Origin: Heterobasidion occidentale | Lineage: Eukaryota > Basidiomycota > Agaricomycetes > Russulales > Bondarzewiaceae | Assembly (NCBI GenBank): GCA_039111635.1 | Contig: JBCAQO010000001.1 | Location: 2,790,001 to 2,854,000 of the forward strand | Reading direction: 5' to 3' | DNA: 64,000 bases | Shown here: piece by piece, positions 1 to 12,522 of the stretch | How positions within the stretch are numbered: the first letter of the stretch is position 1 | How the letters are laid out: the number at the start of each line of letters is the position of its first letter | Notes under the pieces: generated by a model | Databases searched by the model: none | What the model saw: the letters and a program-made list of their open reading frames with translations, nothing else | What the model was told of the DNA's origin: nothing | Made by a program: the position numbers and the translations under genes

Positions 1-815
1 CGAACGACTGACGTCAATGATCGTGCCTCGCTCCACATCGTATGTGTCCTCTCCTTTAATCGTCGCTCTCTTTCTGACATAGGCTTCGCAGATCTGTATC
101 CTCAGATGATGAATATACCCTATTTTCGGTGGTCATATTCCGGAGAGTGCATGATGAGTTTGTCCAGAAATGTAGAGAGAACAAGTAAGTCCTCGGTTTG
201 CTCCGCGCTTTTATCATCCGCTGAATCTTACCTTCCAAAGATACTTTGTGCGAGAGTTCCATTTCTCCGAGGAGTCGCTCTTGAAAGAGCGGGAGGATCT
301 GGTCACGGCAGACACCACAGAGAAAGAGCTTTGGGTTTGTTCATTAAGTTTTATCCCCACATTAGAAACTCATCAACTCCACAAAGACCGAGCTCCTGCG
401 ATTGTCACGGACGAATTTCTCCGAATCCTTTCAGATTCTCGTCCATCTTAAAGTCGTCCGCCTCTACATTGAGAGCGTTCTCAGATACGGCCTTCCAGCT
501 AACTACATCGGGCTAGCCATCAAGGTACGTTCGCACATTCACATTCCCGAGCGCTCAAATAGTATTCCCTCCGCACAATCGACTGACGGGGCCATTCCAT
601 TCTACGCCTCATATCCTCAGCCCGAGCCCAAAGCGACCAAGCGGACGCTTGCCCTCTTGCATGACCACTTCGCCTACTTGTCTCCGCGGTCCGGCAGCAA
701 GAATTCGAGCGGCGCTGGCGTTGGCGCTGATGATTTCGTGGGCGAATATCAGACGTTGCTGGAACAGGAATATTTCAATTTTGTGTTGTACGAGGTGCCG
801 TGGATCGTAAATTGA
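1..815 (+). CDS. VMA5: V-type H+-ATPase subunit C, C-terminal part (5' end outside the window)
   Basis: Subunit C joins the V1 catalytic sector to the stator of the vacuolar proton pump and controls reversible V1-Vo assembly. The exons spell conserved C-terminal family blocks: DDEYTLFSVVIFRRVHDEF near 105-170, YFVREFHFSEE after the intron at about 188-240, then TNFSESFQ and VESVLRYGLP-like IESVLRYGLPANY around 400-520, and the closing YFNFVLYEVPWIVN before the stop at 813-815. A second intron of about 54 nt (from about 337) joins the ELW and TELLRL segments. The stretch 526-640 stays open, so it is unclear whether a further intron lies after GLAIK. It is tail-to-tail with the KH-domain gene. 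Family assignment is secure; exon ends are inferred. Confidence 0.9.
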
Positions 816-1369
816 AACCGAGTAGTTGTTTGTAAGATGTTAATTTTCTATCTTTGATCGTCTTACTATATGACTTTCGGCCAACAAGGCTCGAAGTCTA
901 CGTCTTTCCGTCACCAGTCACCACTAGACAAAACATTAGCGGAGAAATGAGATAAAGATATGACCAGCCCACTAGCGTAGGAACATCATATACTATGTTA
1001 CATGTGAGATGTAATAGAAGTGCAGAGGACCAGAACGATGTTGAAGAAAGCCACGAGCAGCTGAGATTGGAGGGAGCAGGTGAGCGAGGGGAGTGCGAAG
1101 TGAGGGGGAATAGAAATAGAAGACTGATGTAGTAATATGTATTCAATATTGTGTACGAGAGATGAGGTACGAGATCAGTTGCGAAGGGAAACAAACAAAA
1201 GAGAAGCGAACAGCAGTAAGAGATGAGGAACTCTTTTGTAGACAAAAGTCCACGGTCCTTCCGGATACAAAGGAATTTTTACAGGCGAACCCTTCTGCTC
1301 GCAAACGACCGCTCGATACGCGCGAATAGCTATTCACTATCATACCATAGAATAATAGATCCCTGGAAA
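816..1369. other. Intergenic region between convergent genes
   Basis: This is the 3'-3' interval between the V-ATPase subunit C gene and the KH-domain gene. It is A-rich on the + strand in places. ORFs here start at non-ATG codons or resemble no family. It probably holds the two 3' UTRs. Confidence 0.6.
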
Positions 1370-4300
1370 TTATAGTCCCAAGTTCGATATCACTCTTGCT
1401 ACTTCGTCGACGGCTTCGTCGTCGAGACTATGTGCGGTTCGGCGGAGGGTGTGGGTGTGGCCAGCCACGACAGGGGGCCGCACGGACGGCGGGCCGTACA
1501 CGCTAGGGAAAGAAGGTGCCGTGGCCGACGTGGGGCTCGAGCTAGGCCCCGTGTCGCCGATTGAGTTGGTGGGTGAATCAGGGGGACCTAGGCGGGACGA
1601 CTCGTTGATACGTTGGAGCGAGAGGGTCAGGTCGAGCGACTGCGCGCGATTCGTCAGCGAGCGAGGCTTCGAGATCTGGTCTTTTAGCTTCGCTTCAAGC
1701 AGCGAGTCCGAGCCCCGCTTCATAGCGTCGTCGATTTGAGACACATGAGATGGGAAGCCAGACCTTGGCGACATGTCCTCCGCGACGTGCGACATTGACA
1801 GGAAACGTCCATGACGACCAATCGGCGGCTGAGGATTCCAGTAGTCGTTGACAGACGGGCCAGGCACGTAATTGGCTTGACTGTCAAGGCTATCTTGAGC
1901 CTCTTCTAGATGGTAGATGTAGGAAGGTGAGTTATTGAACAAGGCCTTTACATCCGGAGACGAGTTGGCAAGCCTGAGTCGCCTGTCAATCATGGGTTCA
2001 GGCCGTGACAAATCGGCAGAACCTGCTCAGGACACGATCAGATCGGTTTGGAGGGCCTTGAAACTCACGGAAAGTACTCACCACGGGTACGAGGCATGGT
2101 CGAAAGAACTTTACTGTCGAAATGGGGGAACGCCTCGGCAAACGAGTCACCCCGCTTATGGGTGTGGGCCGTGGGTGACGGATAGACATGGATGTTGTGG
2201 CTGAGCAAAAACTGCTCTAGCAGCTCACGCGCGCTGACGAGGAAGTCGCTGTTACTGCGCTGGCAGCGGAATTTGAACGAGCATTCCATTGGAATCTCTG
2301 CGCCTGATCCCAAAGTCTTGAAATTGGGAGAGATGACCACCTGCCAGTCGTGCTTGATCTGCTCGACGAAAGCGGCGAATTCAGGGGAAGAGCAGATACG
2401 AGGCAAGTCGGCCTGAGGGGGCACAGCCATGTCGGCTTCGAACGGGACATGATCCTGGGCAAATGTAAGCACATGACGGCAAGTGCGGCCCAGAGCAACG
2501 TACCAAAAGCATCGTGGCTGCGATTTGAATCTGACTCTCAGGACCAAAAACCGTGATGACGTCTGACGCACTCTCTTTGTCAGGAAACCTGACTCGCGAG
2601 TTTGTCTTGTTTTCAATATCGTGGATAAAGATGCTCTTCTCGCCCAATAACGTACGGTGATATTTTCGCGGAATAGAAACCGTTTCGTTCAGATAATCCT
2701 TATCCTATTGACATCAGCGCTGCGGCCACAAAGGGTCAGAATGACAAGCATACCTTCGGGTTGACTAGTTCCATAACGGACTGCTTTAAGTTATCCAGAT
2801 TAATGGCATTTTTGGCCGGTGTACGCGCAACGACGTTGTCCTCATTATCGTTATACCCACCCAACGCAGCGAATTCTTCGGCATTCGAGAATTTGACGTA
2901 GACGCCATACTTCTTCATAATCCGTTGGATACTCCGTCCACCAACGCCGATGATGCGTTTGTGATAGGACTCGGGCACATGGAACGAGATCTCCGCAGGC
3001 AGTTCTTCCTGCAGAAGGGAGAGTCCTTGGATGACAGACCCATCGCTCCCAGCGATGTCGATGAGGAAGTTGTGATCATTGAATGTCTCGAACTTGATCT
3101 TCACGTTGGTCGTCTGCATAATCTTGTTGATCTTGCCATTCTTCTTCCCACTGATGAATTCGCGATGCTCGTTGGCCAACTCGATCTGGAAGCGGATCTC
3201 ATGATGAAAGGCCTGAGGTTACAATCAGATGACGTGGACATTGAATCGAAAGAAAATCAGCACGAACCTTGACAATGTCAAGATCCATGATCATGTTGAC
3301 GGCGTGTCGGACTTCATGCTCGAGTCCATGCATCTCGAAGCACATCCCTTTGAAGACAAGCTCAGCACCAGTCGCATTTGAGACCTGCTTGATGATATTG
3401 GTCACTTGAGTGGCGTTCAACGAGGAGGGTGGTAGAAGGACGTTGAACTGGGTTGGAAGGAGCCAGAATGAAGCGACATAGAATTGGCACGCCTGTAGAA
3501 CACGATCTTAGCGAAAAAGGCTAAAGCCAAATGCAATGAATCACGAACGAGCTGCATGACCGAGCGAATCGTTCTCTGGATGTGAACCCTGTGATCTCCA
3601 AAGACGGTGATCAAGCTGGTCGAACTGCCAATGGACGGGAATTGAATGAATGTGGAGTTATCATTCATGATCATCTTGAGGTCCTCGGTGCGATCCGTGA
3701 CCATCCAATCTAATTTACGGGGCAGAATGGCAGTGTCTCTCGAAATGATTCCCTTGCTCTGCAACGCTTGAGTTTCAGAGTGATGAAGAAAACACAGAGA
3801 GAAACAGGGGACGGACCTTGTTGAGAGCCATCTGAAGCAGCATGTCCCGCCGCGCTGAACACCGAAAAATTCGCCTGTGATCCAAACAGCATTCTTGTTA
3901 AGTCGTGGGTTCCCGGGACTCGAAGGAACAGCGCTCATGTTGGCGATATCAGGCCCAACGAGGCCCTGTAAAGGAGAGGGATAATATATATTTGTCGCTG
4001 TCTCCTCTTGAATGGTCTGCAGGACATGGCGCTTGCGTCCAGCGACGATGGCTTGCAACTTCTGATCAATGTCGACCGCTTCGGCATGAAGACCACTCTG
4101 AAAAGGCGTTAAATGGGGGAAGGAGAAGGGCAAGGCAAGACGTACCAACTCGTCGAGCATCACGAGAAGTCGCACTCGAGCGATCTCCACCGAATCCCCC
4201 TGACCGGTGATGACCAATTCACATACTCGCTCCGTCTCGAGACCAGTCCACCCTGCACTACTGCTGATGCCGTCTGGCGGCGTCCGAGTGGAGAGGGAAA

Positions 4301-4841
4301 AAGGGCTATTTACAACGGCGATGTGCGCGAGAGTCTGCGAAGCAATTTCGTCGAGACGTCGACGAACCTCTGGTTTGAGCGCCGGCTTAGACGAGGGGAA
4401 ATCGAGAAGTTCTGAGCGCGTCACTTTGATAGACGAGCGGTTCTGTGAACCGAAAATGGGCAAAATGAGGGGACGAATAGGAGGAGGGCGAAAAATGAAG
4501 CAAACCTGGATGGGACAGTCTTTGAGGATCATACCTCGGGCGAAGAGAACCTGCTGGTAAGAGCCAGAAATGCAGAAGTTCCATCCAGTGCCCTGTTCAG
4601 CGACTGCATAGGAGACATGGCAGTTCTGAGTGGCCATAGTCATCAAGGCGAGTTTCTGAACAGCGTCCGCATCAGCCTGCGAGGGGGCGACGTGAGAGTC
4701 AACATGACCGTTGTTGTGCTGCTGGAAATGCGAGGGAAAGAGGTCGGGTTGGGGGTGGGTGGGGAAGTCGAGGGAGGAGGAGGAGGAATGAACGTGACGC
4801 GACCGGCGAGGATAGGAGAAGGCGGTTGTGTAAATATCCAT
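1370..4841 (-). CDS. Multi-KH-domain RNA-binding protein (vigilin/Bicaudal-C-like)
   Basis: A protein of roughly 1,000 residues encoded by several exons. It starts MDIYTTAFSYPRRS at 4841 and ends ARVISNLGL at 1370. The clearest KH domain (about 2860-3000) contains ESYHKRIIGVGGRSIQRIMK, with the GVGG loop that contacts RNA. A preceding KH-like unit has ISGKKNGKINKIMQ. A following one, spliced from about 2700 into 2640, reads YHRTLLGEKS, with its loop degenerated. More KH-like repeats precede these (about 3420-4600), and the C-terminal 200 residues are Ser/Pro-rich and probably disordered. Proteins of this build bind mRNA or ribosomes in the cytoplasm; the target here is unknown. The gene is transcribed in the same direction as the neighbouring RBR ligase. 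Confidence 0.8.
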
Positions 4842-5178
4842 GGGCTAGGAAATGATACAAGGCGCGGACGAAGAGGTTGTGCAGGAAAAGGATGGGTCGG
4901 GTATGAAGAAAGGGGGTATTGGACAAGGTGGTATTGATGGTCGTGAAGGAAAGAGAAAGAGAGAGAGGGAGAAGTGGAATATATCGCGGATATATAGGAG
5001 CCTGTTTGGCTCCGCCTTGCACTCTATGACACCGTCCCAATGCTGCTCCTAACAGTTCTTCTCTCCCGCTCCCAATTCGCACTCCGCCCCACCCGGGCGG
5101 GCTCTCAATTCTCGGCCGAAACATGTCTCTGTACCCGCCGCACAGCGCTACATTCATCCCATAATATACTAGTGCACA
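4842..5178. promoter_or_regulatory. Spacer upstream of the KH gene
   Basis: About 340 bp between the KH-gene start (minus strand) and the end of the RBR ligase gene. The minus strand is rich in CT tracts, as in many fungal promoters, and TATA-like sequence lies near 4980-4995. No ORF with family similarity was seen. Confidence 0.45.
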
Positions 5179-6860
5179 TCATATCCCCGCCGCATCGAAC
5201 CCCTCCATCGGCTGCCACTCGTCGTCCACGCTCTGGTAGTCGAACAGCTTCGAGTAGCACCGCCGCCCCGGCGTCGAGAAATGCTCGTACGGGTTGCTTG
5301 CGTTCAGCTTCGCACCACAGCGGTAGCAGAAGTGCTGCTTGCATTTCGCGCATGTCATCTGTCCATTGCCATGCGCGCTCACCATTAGCGTGCGCTTCCC
5401 CCCGTTCGAGTTTACTTACGTGGTTGCAGCCTATCGACTTCTCCACTTTGATCTGACAACCGGGACACGCCATCGTGCTGCTCTCCAACCACTCCCGATT
5501 CGCCTGATCTTCTTTGTATTTTGCGACCAACCGAGTGATGTTCGCCTTTCCATACCGCTGCTCTAGTGCCGCCCGCGATGGTGAGTCGTCCGCCAGTGAC
5601 ATGTACTCCAAAACAAATTTCTCCGCGATGGGTATCGGGCAGTCCGTCAGGGGCCCATGCCTTGGAAAATGGAGCCTGAGCACAGGTTTCGGAAGAGGTG
5701 CGAGACCAGCACACACCATGTACGCTTGCAGAATGCACAGAACGAATATCCGCACGACTGACACGTCCGCAACCTCTCCCAGCCTGAACTCTGCTCGTCC
5801 GCATTTCTCGGTTTCGGTACAGCTGCCTGGCAGAGGGCCATGGGACAGTGCACGATGGTCGGGTCTAGTTCCGAGGTGATAGGAATGGAGACAAAATAAT
5901 GCAAAGCTAAATTTTCAGCGGACGTCTCACCTTGGTCAAGCACTCTCTTCTCCCGAAGCCATTTCCACCGATTCGCTTCGTCCTCGCTGACAACCCTCCT
6001 GACTTCCTCTTCGTGAGATTCCCGACTCTGTTTGACGCAAGCAGGATCCGGGCATCCGACCCGCGCCACGTCCCCCTCTTTGATGAATAGCTTCCAATAG
6101 TCTTCTAGACAGGTGCGACAGAAAACATGACCGCAAACGAGCATTAGACATTTCGCCCCCTTGTGTGATGTTAAACAGATGGAGCATGTATACGAATTTT
6201 GCGCGAATTGGGATGACTTGGAGTTCGCGTCATGCGCTGTGAGCAACGGCGCGAGCAGATGAGGGGCTTCATGTAACAATCTGTTGATGCGTCGAATAAA
6301 GTAATTGATTTTCGGGCAAGACGAAACGCACCGTATTGTCTGTCCGTCCAAAAAGTTGAAATAATTCAAAAATTCCGCGGTCCTTATCCACTCAATCCAA
6401 TTATAGAGCGTGCCATCTCCAGGCTCCCACATCTCCAGCAACTTGTCCTGAAAATGTGCGGTGTGGGGAAGCCATGTCACATGAAGGGAAACAATTTGAG
6501 GTGGATCCAACAAGGGATATGTCGGCGGTAGAACGAGATGAAGCAGCACAGGGGGAAGCGAAGCGATCGAGATCGAGATGGGTTCGAGACGATGAATAGG
6601 GGTGTCCTGCAAAAGCTCTGCGCTAGCGAGGGTGCCGTCACCGACGACAGACACGGTCCTCGCATTGCCAAATTCGACAGGGATTTCGAGCTTCTTGACC
6701 CTCTCTGGAAGATCGCTCGAAAGGCAATCTGGGTAAATGGACTGGGTGCATCGCATCAGTGCTTTGGGCAAGTGGCGTTCCTTCCGCTGCGCACCTCGAG
6801 CACTTGCCACTCTTCTTCTTGGAGCATGGCACATTGCGTGAGGGTGTCGTCGATAGTCAT
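5179..6860 (-). CDS. ITT1: RWD + RING-IBR-RING E3 ubiquitin ligase (RNF14/Itt1 type)
   Basis: The start MTIDDTLTQCAMLQEEEW at 6860 opens an RWD domain. An intron of about 50 nt then joins QVLE to SIYPDCLS, restoring the usual RWD helix. RING1 follows (CSICLTSHKGAKCLML, then CGHVFCRTCLEDYW and CPDPAC), then the IBR (HCPMALCQ, RTCQSCGYSFCAFCKRTW). RING2 has CPGCQIKVEKSIGCNH spliced to MTCAKCKQHFCYRCG, so the expected catalytic cysteine just after GCNHMT is present. RWD plus RBR is the arrangement of human RNF14 and yeast Itt1, which ubiquitinate translation factors on stalled ribosomes. The substrate here is inferred only from family membership. Upstream ATGs near 6900 are unlikely because they add an unrelated N-terminus before the RWD. 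Confidence 0.9.
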
Positions 6861-7158
6861 GTCGAGAATATTTGTGGACGTGAACGGGATTAAATAAAAG
6901 AGAAATACGATACAATCCAATCCAGCGCCGCTAACAGAGTGACTGCGAATCTCTGCGAATGCCGAATGCCGATGACTGATTCACTAAGAACTGAAATAGG
7001 GTTAAGGTCTACTCCTTCGGGTTTACGCCTTTTCGCAACACTTTCATCTGTTCTCCACAAAAGTCTACGGACCTCCCCATAAAGAATACTCATGATGCCA
7101 AACCTGCCACACTAATACATATAACGAAATCATTTGCACTACAGTGACCTTGATCGTA

Positions 7159-10100
7159 ATGGCTTACCTCCAATCTTCCCAAAACTTCGTCCGCGCCCTC
7201 AAGGCTACCCCCAACGCAGGCGAACCCTCAAAGATACATATTGCAAAAGAGGCATGGGACAAACCTTCGTTTCAAGTCCCTAACAAAGGAGAAACCATTG
7301 TGGACTGGGCCCTGACGCGGTTGTTGAAAGACCGCGTAAACGAACCGTACGTGCATACAGTTCGGATCTCCTTCACATGTCCATGAGCTTACACTACACA
7401 GGAATTCGAATCCTATCTTGGATCTGCGGTATTGGGAGCTACTTGCTGATGTCTTATATCCGCGCTCAACATCCCAAACTATTGGAGAGTCTACCCGCAT
7501 GCACAAGACATGGCTTCTCCCTCTCCTCAATAGGACTCCCATTGCGCCTATCGTCATATCTCTGTTCAACCTATCGACTAGCCTTGATTTGAATGGAAAG
7601 AGTCACATATACTCGATATCCTGTCGATCTATATCCTTGCTCTGGCCACTCGCCGTACAAAAATTCACCCCAGACTCCTTGCTAGATTGCTTTGGGGCGT
7701 TGCTCGGGCCCTTGGCTGTCTTCGATGTTCTTGGGACACCATCAGCGGACGATGGCTTCCAAAAAATTGGATCGATGGTCGCCTCGTCGTTGAAAATAGC
7801 GTTGAGCAACTCTTCAAATAAGAAGAAGGTATGCTTTATTCCGAAGTTGTTCGTGTCTGGTGACTCACTTTTACATGCATTAGCTCCACCAAACTTTTGT
7901 GCAAAATCATCTTGAGAGCTGGCTTCGATGTATGACGAAGTCACCTCGCGATGATGACGGAATATTGCAATCCCCACTACTCTCAGACATATATGCGGTT
8001 GGAGTGGAACTTCTGTTCAGCCTTGATATCTTACGGCAACTTTCCGATGCGAATGCCTCCGCATCTCTCTTTAATCCCTTCAGATCTATCATCACCACCA
8101 TGCCCACTATATCCCTTCCTATATTGCCGCACCTGCTAGCCTCTTTCGCGCAGAATGTCCGAAAACATCGTTCAGCTATATTCGGTCCAGGAGACGCATC
8201 GCTGCTAGACGCGCGCGCAAGTTCTGTGAAGTTTTTTGCCGCTCTAGAAGAGAGCTTGAGAAAGCTTGGAGATGGCAAGCAGACGGTTGTATGGAAGACG
8301 CGAGGGGAGATTCTGACCGTTGTCGAGAAAGAGAATCTGTTCGTGGTAGGGTCGGAAGAGGCTGAACTTTTGTTCAAGCAGGACATTGATTTGGCCATTC
8401 ATGCTCTTGACAATGCTTGGGAAGGTTTGCATTTTTTTGGATTCTTCATTGATATGAGAGTCTCATTCAGACCTTACAGAGTCCCGAATAGCCATGACGG
8501 ATCTGTCTATCAAAGTCCTATATATTATCACCCGCATAGATTACGAATTGATCGATGACTCCATCCCGCGCATTCTCCCAAAACTGCTCACAATTCCAAC
8601 ACCTGTACAGACGTCGACCACATCGCCCGCCTCCGAATTACTTTTCCTGCTCCTCTCAAACCACACGAAAACGCGCACGCTCCCAATATACATAGCCTGT
8701 ATTCTCACCGCTCTCGCATCTCCGTTGTCCCTCAACCCTGCACCTCCATCCACCTGGCGCACAATGTACACGAGCACCGCCGCATCTCCCATCTTGATCT
8801 CCTCTCATCTTGAAAAGCTCTCGCGATCTGTCCACGTCTTCCTCACCCCCGGACAGCTACTTAGCACGACGCGAGACGTTCTCAGTGCTCTACAAGAATT
8901 ATGGGAAGGATTCTCAGACGTACACAAAATAGGTGTATCTCACAGCGGAGTCGGCGCTCGAAAAAAGAAGCGCAAGTCCGCACCAAAGGAAGAGGCTGCA
9001 TCTAGGAACTTGGATGTGGACTCATGGGCGATACGCTTTGCGCATGCGGCGAGAGTCGTGTCTTCAGTAATTTCAGCACTGCCCATTCATTCGGTCACGG
9101 ACGAAAGACAAGAAGAGATCAGTGATACAGTAAGGAGCGCAATGGAAGGGTTCATCAGCGAAGCAATACAGACAAGCTTAGAGCAGGTTGGCCGAGCGGA
9201 AGAGGACCGAGCGAGAGCCGACGGAGACGAGTGGGCAGCACAGGTTGTTGGCGCCGCTGCGTTGAGGCTGAGATATGCTGTGGAAGCCGCTGGTAATTTT
9301 GGAGACATTGCGTTTGAAAAAGCAGAGGAAGATATGGTCACCGTTGTGTCGAATGAAAACGCTCTTCCGGAATATCGCATCGAAATTGTACGTGCGCATC
9401 CTAGATCTTTATCTTTCAGGGCTGACTGTGCCCGACACTGCGCAGTTCCGTACCCTATTCAAGCGGTCGGCCTATCCTGCTTTCACGCATCGCCAAACCG
9501 TGATCAACGCCGCTCTGACATATCTCGAGAGATATCTTGCGAGCCCTACATTATTGAGCCCTGCTCCATGGGCTGGCCGATCCTCCCAGTTGGGCTTCGA
9601 AGACCATGGCTACGCAACGGCTGCAGTCGGTCTGCTGCGACTGGTGTTGGACAGGTGGTTGTCCGTCATCGAGTATGTAGGCGAGCTGGCAATATGAGTG
9701 CGTTGGGAGGCTAACGATCGCTTGTTAATTGTAGGATCTTCGGCTCTGCGGCAGAACACGAACGCCTCGTTGGGATATTGCTCGCAATCAGCGGTAGCGA
9801 GAAAATACTGTCGACCCCGTCTACAACGCGAGAGCTTACACCCTTTGCGGTCGTCCTAGAATGCCTCCATTCGGCGGACTTTTGGGAAAAGAGCAATATC
9901 CGCGGTGAGCGATGTTACATGTGCCGCACACCGTGGCTTTCTAATAGCGATCATGACGCGCAGCTGCACTGCTGACGGTGCTCCAGATGAAGACGTCTTC
10001 ACTAGACGCAATAGATGTCCCGCACGTTCTGGCACGCTCAAATAGCAGAAAGAGCCAGAAGGTTTCTGTGACGGCCACACAGATTCAAGATGCTGCAGGA

Positions 10101-12304
10101 GCATATAAATTTTTATTATATGGCCCGAGCGAATACCTTTCGCGATCGTCGCGAAATGATCTGCTCAAGCGAGCTATCGCTCTGGATATCGCCGTCGGAG
10201 TTTCACCATCACTACATCAAGATGCAAATAATGTCTCGGTGGTTGTTTCCTTGAGGGCTTTTTTGCTCAGGACCTTTAGTTTCATGGGATCGGCTGATCA
10301 TCAGGTACGTCTACGATGTTCGCAAACTAGAATGCATCCACATATCAATTCATTTCATAGCTTACACTTGAGTATGTGCTGTACATCATCGAAACGACAC
10401 CGTCCGTGATATTTGACTCCGACGCCATCACTCTCAACCTCATTGACTTGCATCTAATGTGAGACATCTTCTTTTCTCCGATGAATAGCTGAATATTGAC
10501 GACTAAAACCCATAGCACGATAATACGTGACGCGGAGAAGGGGACAGACAGCGCTCTCATACAAACAGTCAAGAGGCTGATCGACTTGCCTTTTGACTTT
10601 GGCTCACAGACCGCAATCCCCCGCTTGAGTGGGCTTCGGTTGATGAGTCTGTTAACCGGAGGAACGTCTGCTTCTGTGTAAGCGGCTTAACCTTTCAAAT
10701 GATTAGGGCCTTCTTTCGAATTTGATGACGGCGTTACAGATTGTCGCAGGCCTTGTTAGCGACATTGATGAAGCTATATGAACATATAGTGGGAAATGTT
10801 CGCCCTCTTGTCGAGAACGTCGTGGACTCTGGAGACATATCTGGGTCTTGTGATGTGCTCGAGTGTTGGTGTCAATGTATCGCATTTGGACGCTGGATAG
10901 GTTCTTCAAGTAAGTACTCATCAACGTGTTTACTTGCTTTTCAATCTGATCAATGCTGACCCTCCTCTTCGCCAGGCCTTCCTCCTGCAGGACATGGAAG
11001 GCGATTGATACAAGTATTGTCTACAAAACCAGACCAGAAAATATCTTCCACGCTATGCAATTCTGTTTTGGCCGTACTGCTGACTGAACTTCAATGGTGC
11101 ACTGCGATCAGCCGGGAATCTCAAATTGGCGTCGTTGTTGCTGCATACGTTCTATTTGCCCGATCATGTGACGAAGAGGGTGAGCTTTATGGCTGCCTGC
11201 TTTGAAGTACGTGAATCCTGACCATTGGTTCGCTGGTCAAAAAGGTCAGAAATTAATAGATGTGACTTTGGCTAAAACCTGTCGCAAGTGGGCAGTAACA
11301 GAATTTTCTCACGCACTAGAACTGGTATTGGAGTCACTGTCTACCCAGGACCATGTCGAGGATATGACGCATTTAGTTCATATCATGGCATTAATGTTAC
11401 GCGAGGCGCCTGAGGGTGAGTTTGAGGCCTTTCCTATCAAAATTTCCAGTTACTAAGATTCGGGACAGGGACATTGAAAGTCGTGCAGTCATGCATGACT
11501 CGCAGTCTCGACGTTTTCGTGAACCATTCAATGTTCTATGCTGGATCGCCATCGCTTCGCCAGCAGGTCCTCGATTTTATGCACCGACAATGCACGGATC
11601 ACGTAGGTTCCTGATATATTTGTGAGAATTTTGCTAAATATTTATCCACACAGCCGACTTCGTTGCGGCCTGTAAACCTCACCAACATCTGGTCTCTCCT
11701 GTCCAAGTTCCTGTCCGGTTCCGATTCCCACGACGCAGAAACTCACAGCAATATGTTCCACGACATCACGGCGATTATTGGCGCACTTGTCCGCCTGCGC
11801 CGGGATCTCGTCTCTATCACGCTTCCCCACCTATGCATAGTGCTTAGCCAGTTGATTCGAACTCTTCGCAGCCCCCGACCTCATCTCGGCATGAAGCAAC
11901 ACAAACTCGTCGCGGACACAATTCCTAAATGGATCGATCCCTCGCGTCCGCTCGGAGTAAACGAGAGCAAGGCATTAGCTCGCCTGCTATCGACGCTCGC
12001 TACAAAAAGTATCGTCCGTAATCACATGCAGGACACGCATAAACACGAGTCACTTGCCCGTCCATTGGCGAAGCACGTAACATATGTCATCGAGGCCTAC
12101 GTCGACGCGCTCAACGATCCGTTGTGCGGGATGTCGACCGAGGTGCGGCGGGAGCTGCAGCCAGGCTTGTTTATATTGTGTGGGATGCTAAGCGAGCACG
12201 CACGAGATGCATTGATGATTTCTGCATTAGATGCGGGCGGTAAGACGGCGATGAAGCAGCTCTGGAGGGAGTATGAGAAGCAGAAATATGTCGGAAAAGG
12301 CTGA
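7159..12304 (+). CDS. URB2: Urb2/Npa2-type nucleolar pre-rRNA processing protein
   Basis: A long gene of roughly 1,500 codons split by many short introns. It starts MAYLQSSQNFVRALK at 7159; the first intron (about 7348-7402) joins RVNEP to NSNPILDLRYWELLADVL. The C-terminus (11663-12304) matches the Urb2/Npa2 C-terminal domain: a block GLFILCGMLSEHARDALM followed by ALDAGGKTAMKQLWREYEK and a stop a few residues later. Yeast Urb2 acts in the nucleolus in early 60S assembly, with Npa1 and Dbp6. The body is helical and poorly conserved, as expected for the family. It is divergent from the RBR ligase gene across about 300 bp. Internal exon borders between 8430 and 11660 were not all resolved. Confidence 0.85.
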
Positions 12305-12522
12305 TCCAAAAATAAACCTCTGAAAACAAGCATGATATCCTGGAAAGCTTGTCGGTTGGCTTACGATGACCCAGTGATCGTTCGGCATTCTCTCTAATAG
12401 ACAAGAGTACAAGAGTAATACAACAGGTAAGTATACCCTTGACAAATCGCCCCCCTTCCAACGATCTTTGAGTGCATATGCTGGATAATATTCGTCATGG
12501 CGATTTAAACCGCCCTGAAGCT

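Noticed and set aside
898..1245. A hydrophobic minus-strand ORF
   Set aside because: It lies in the 3'-3' spacer, has no family resemblance and no splice support.
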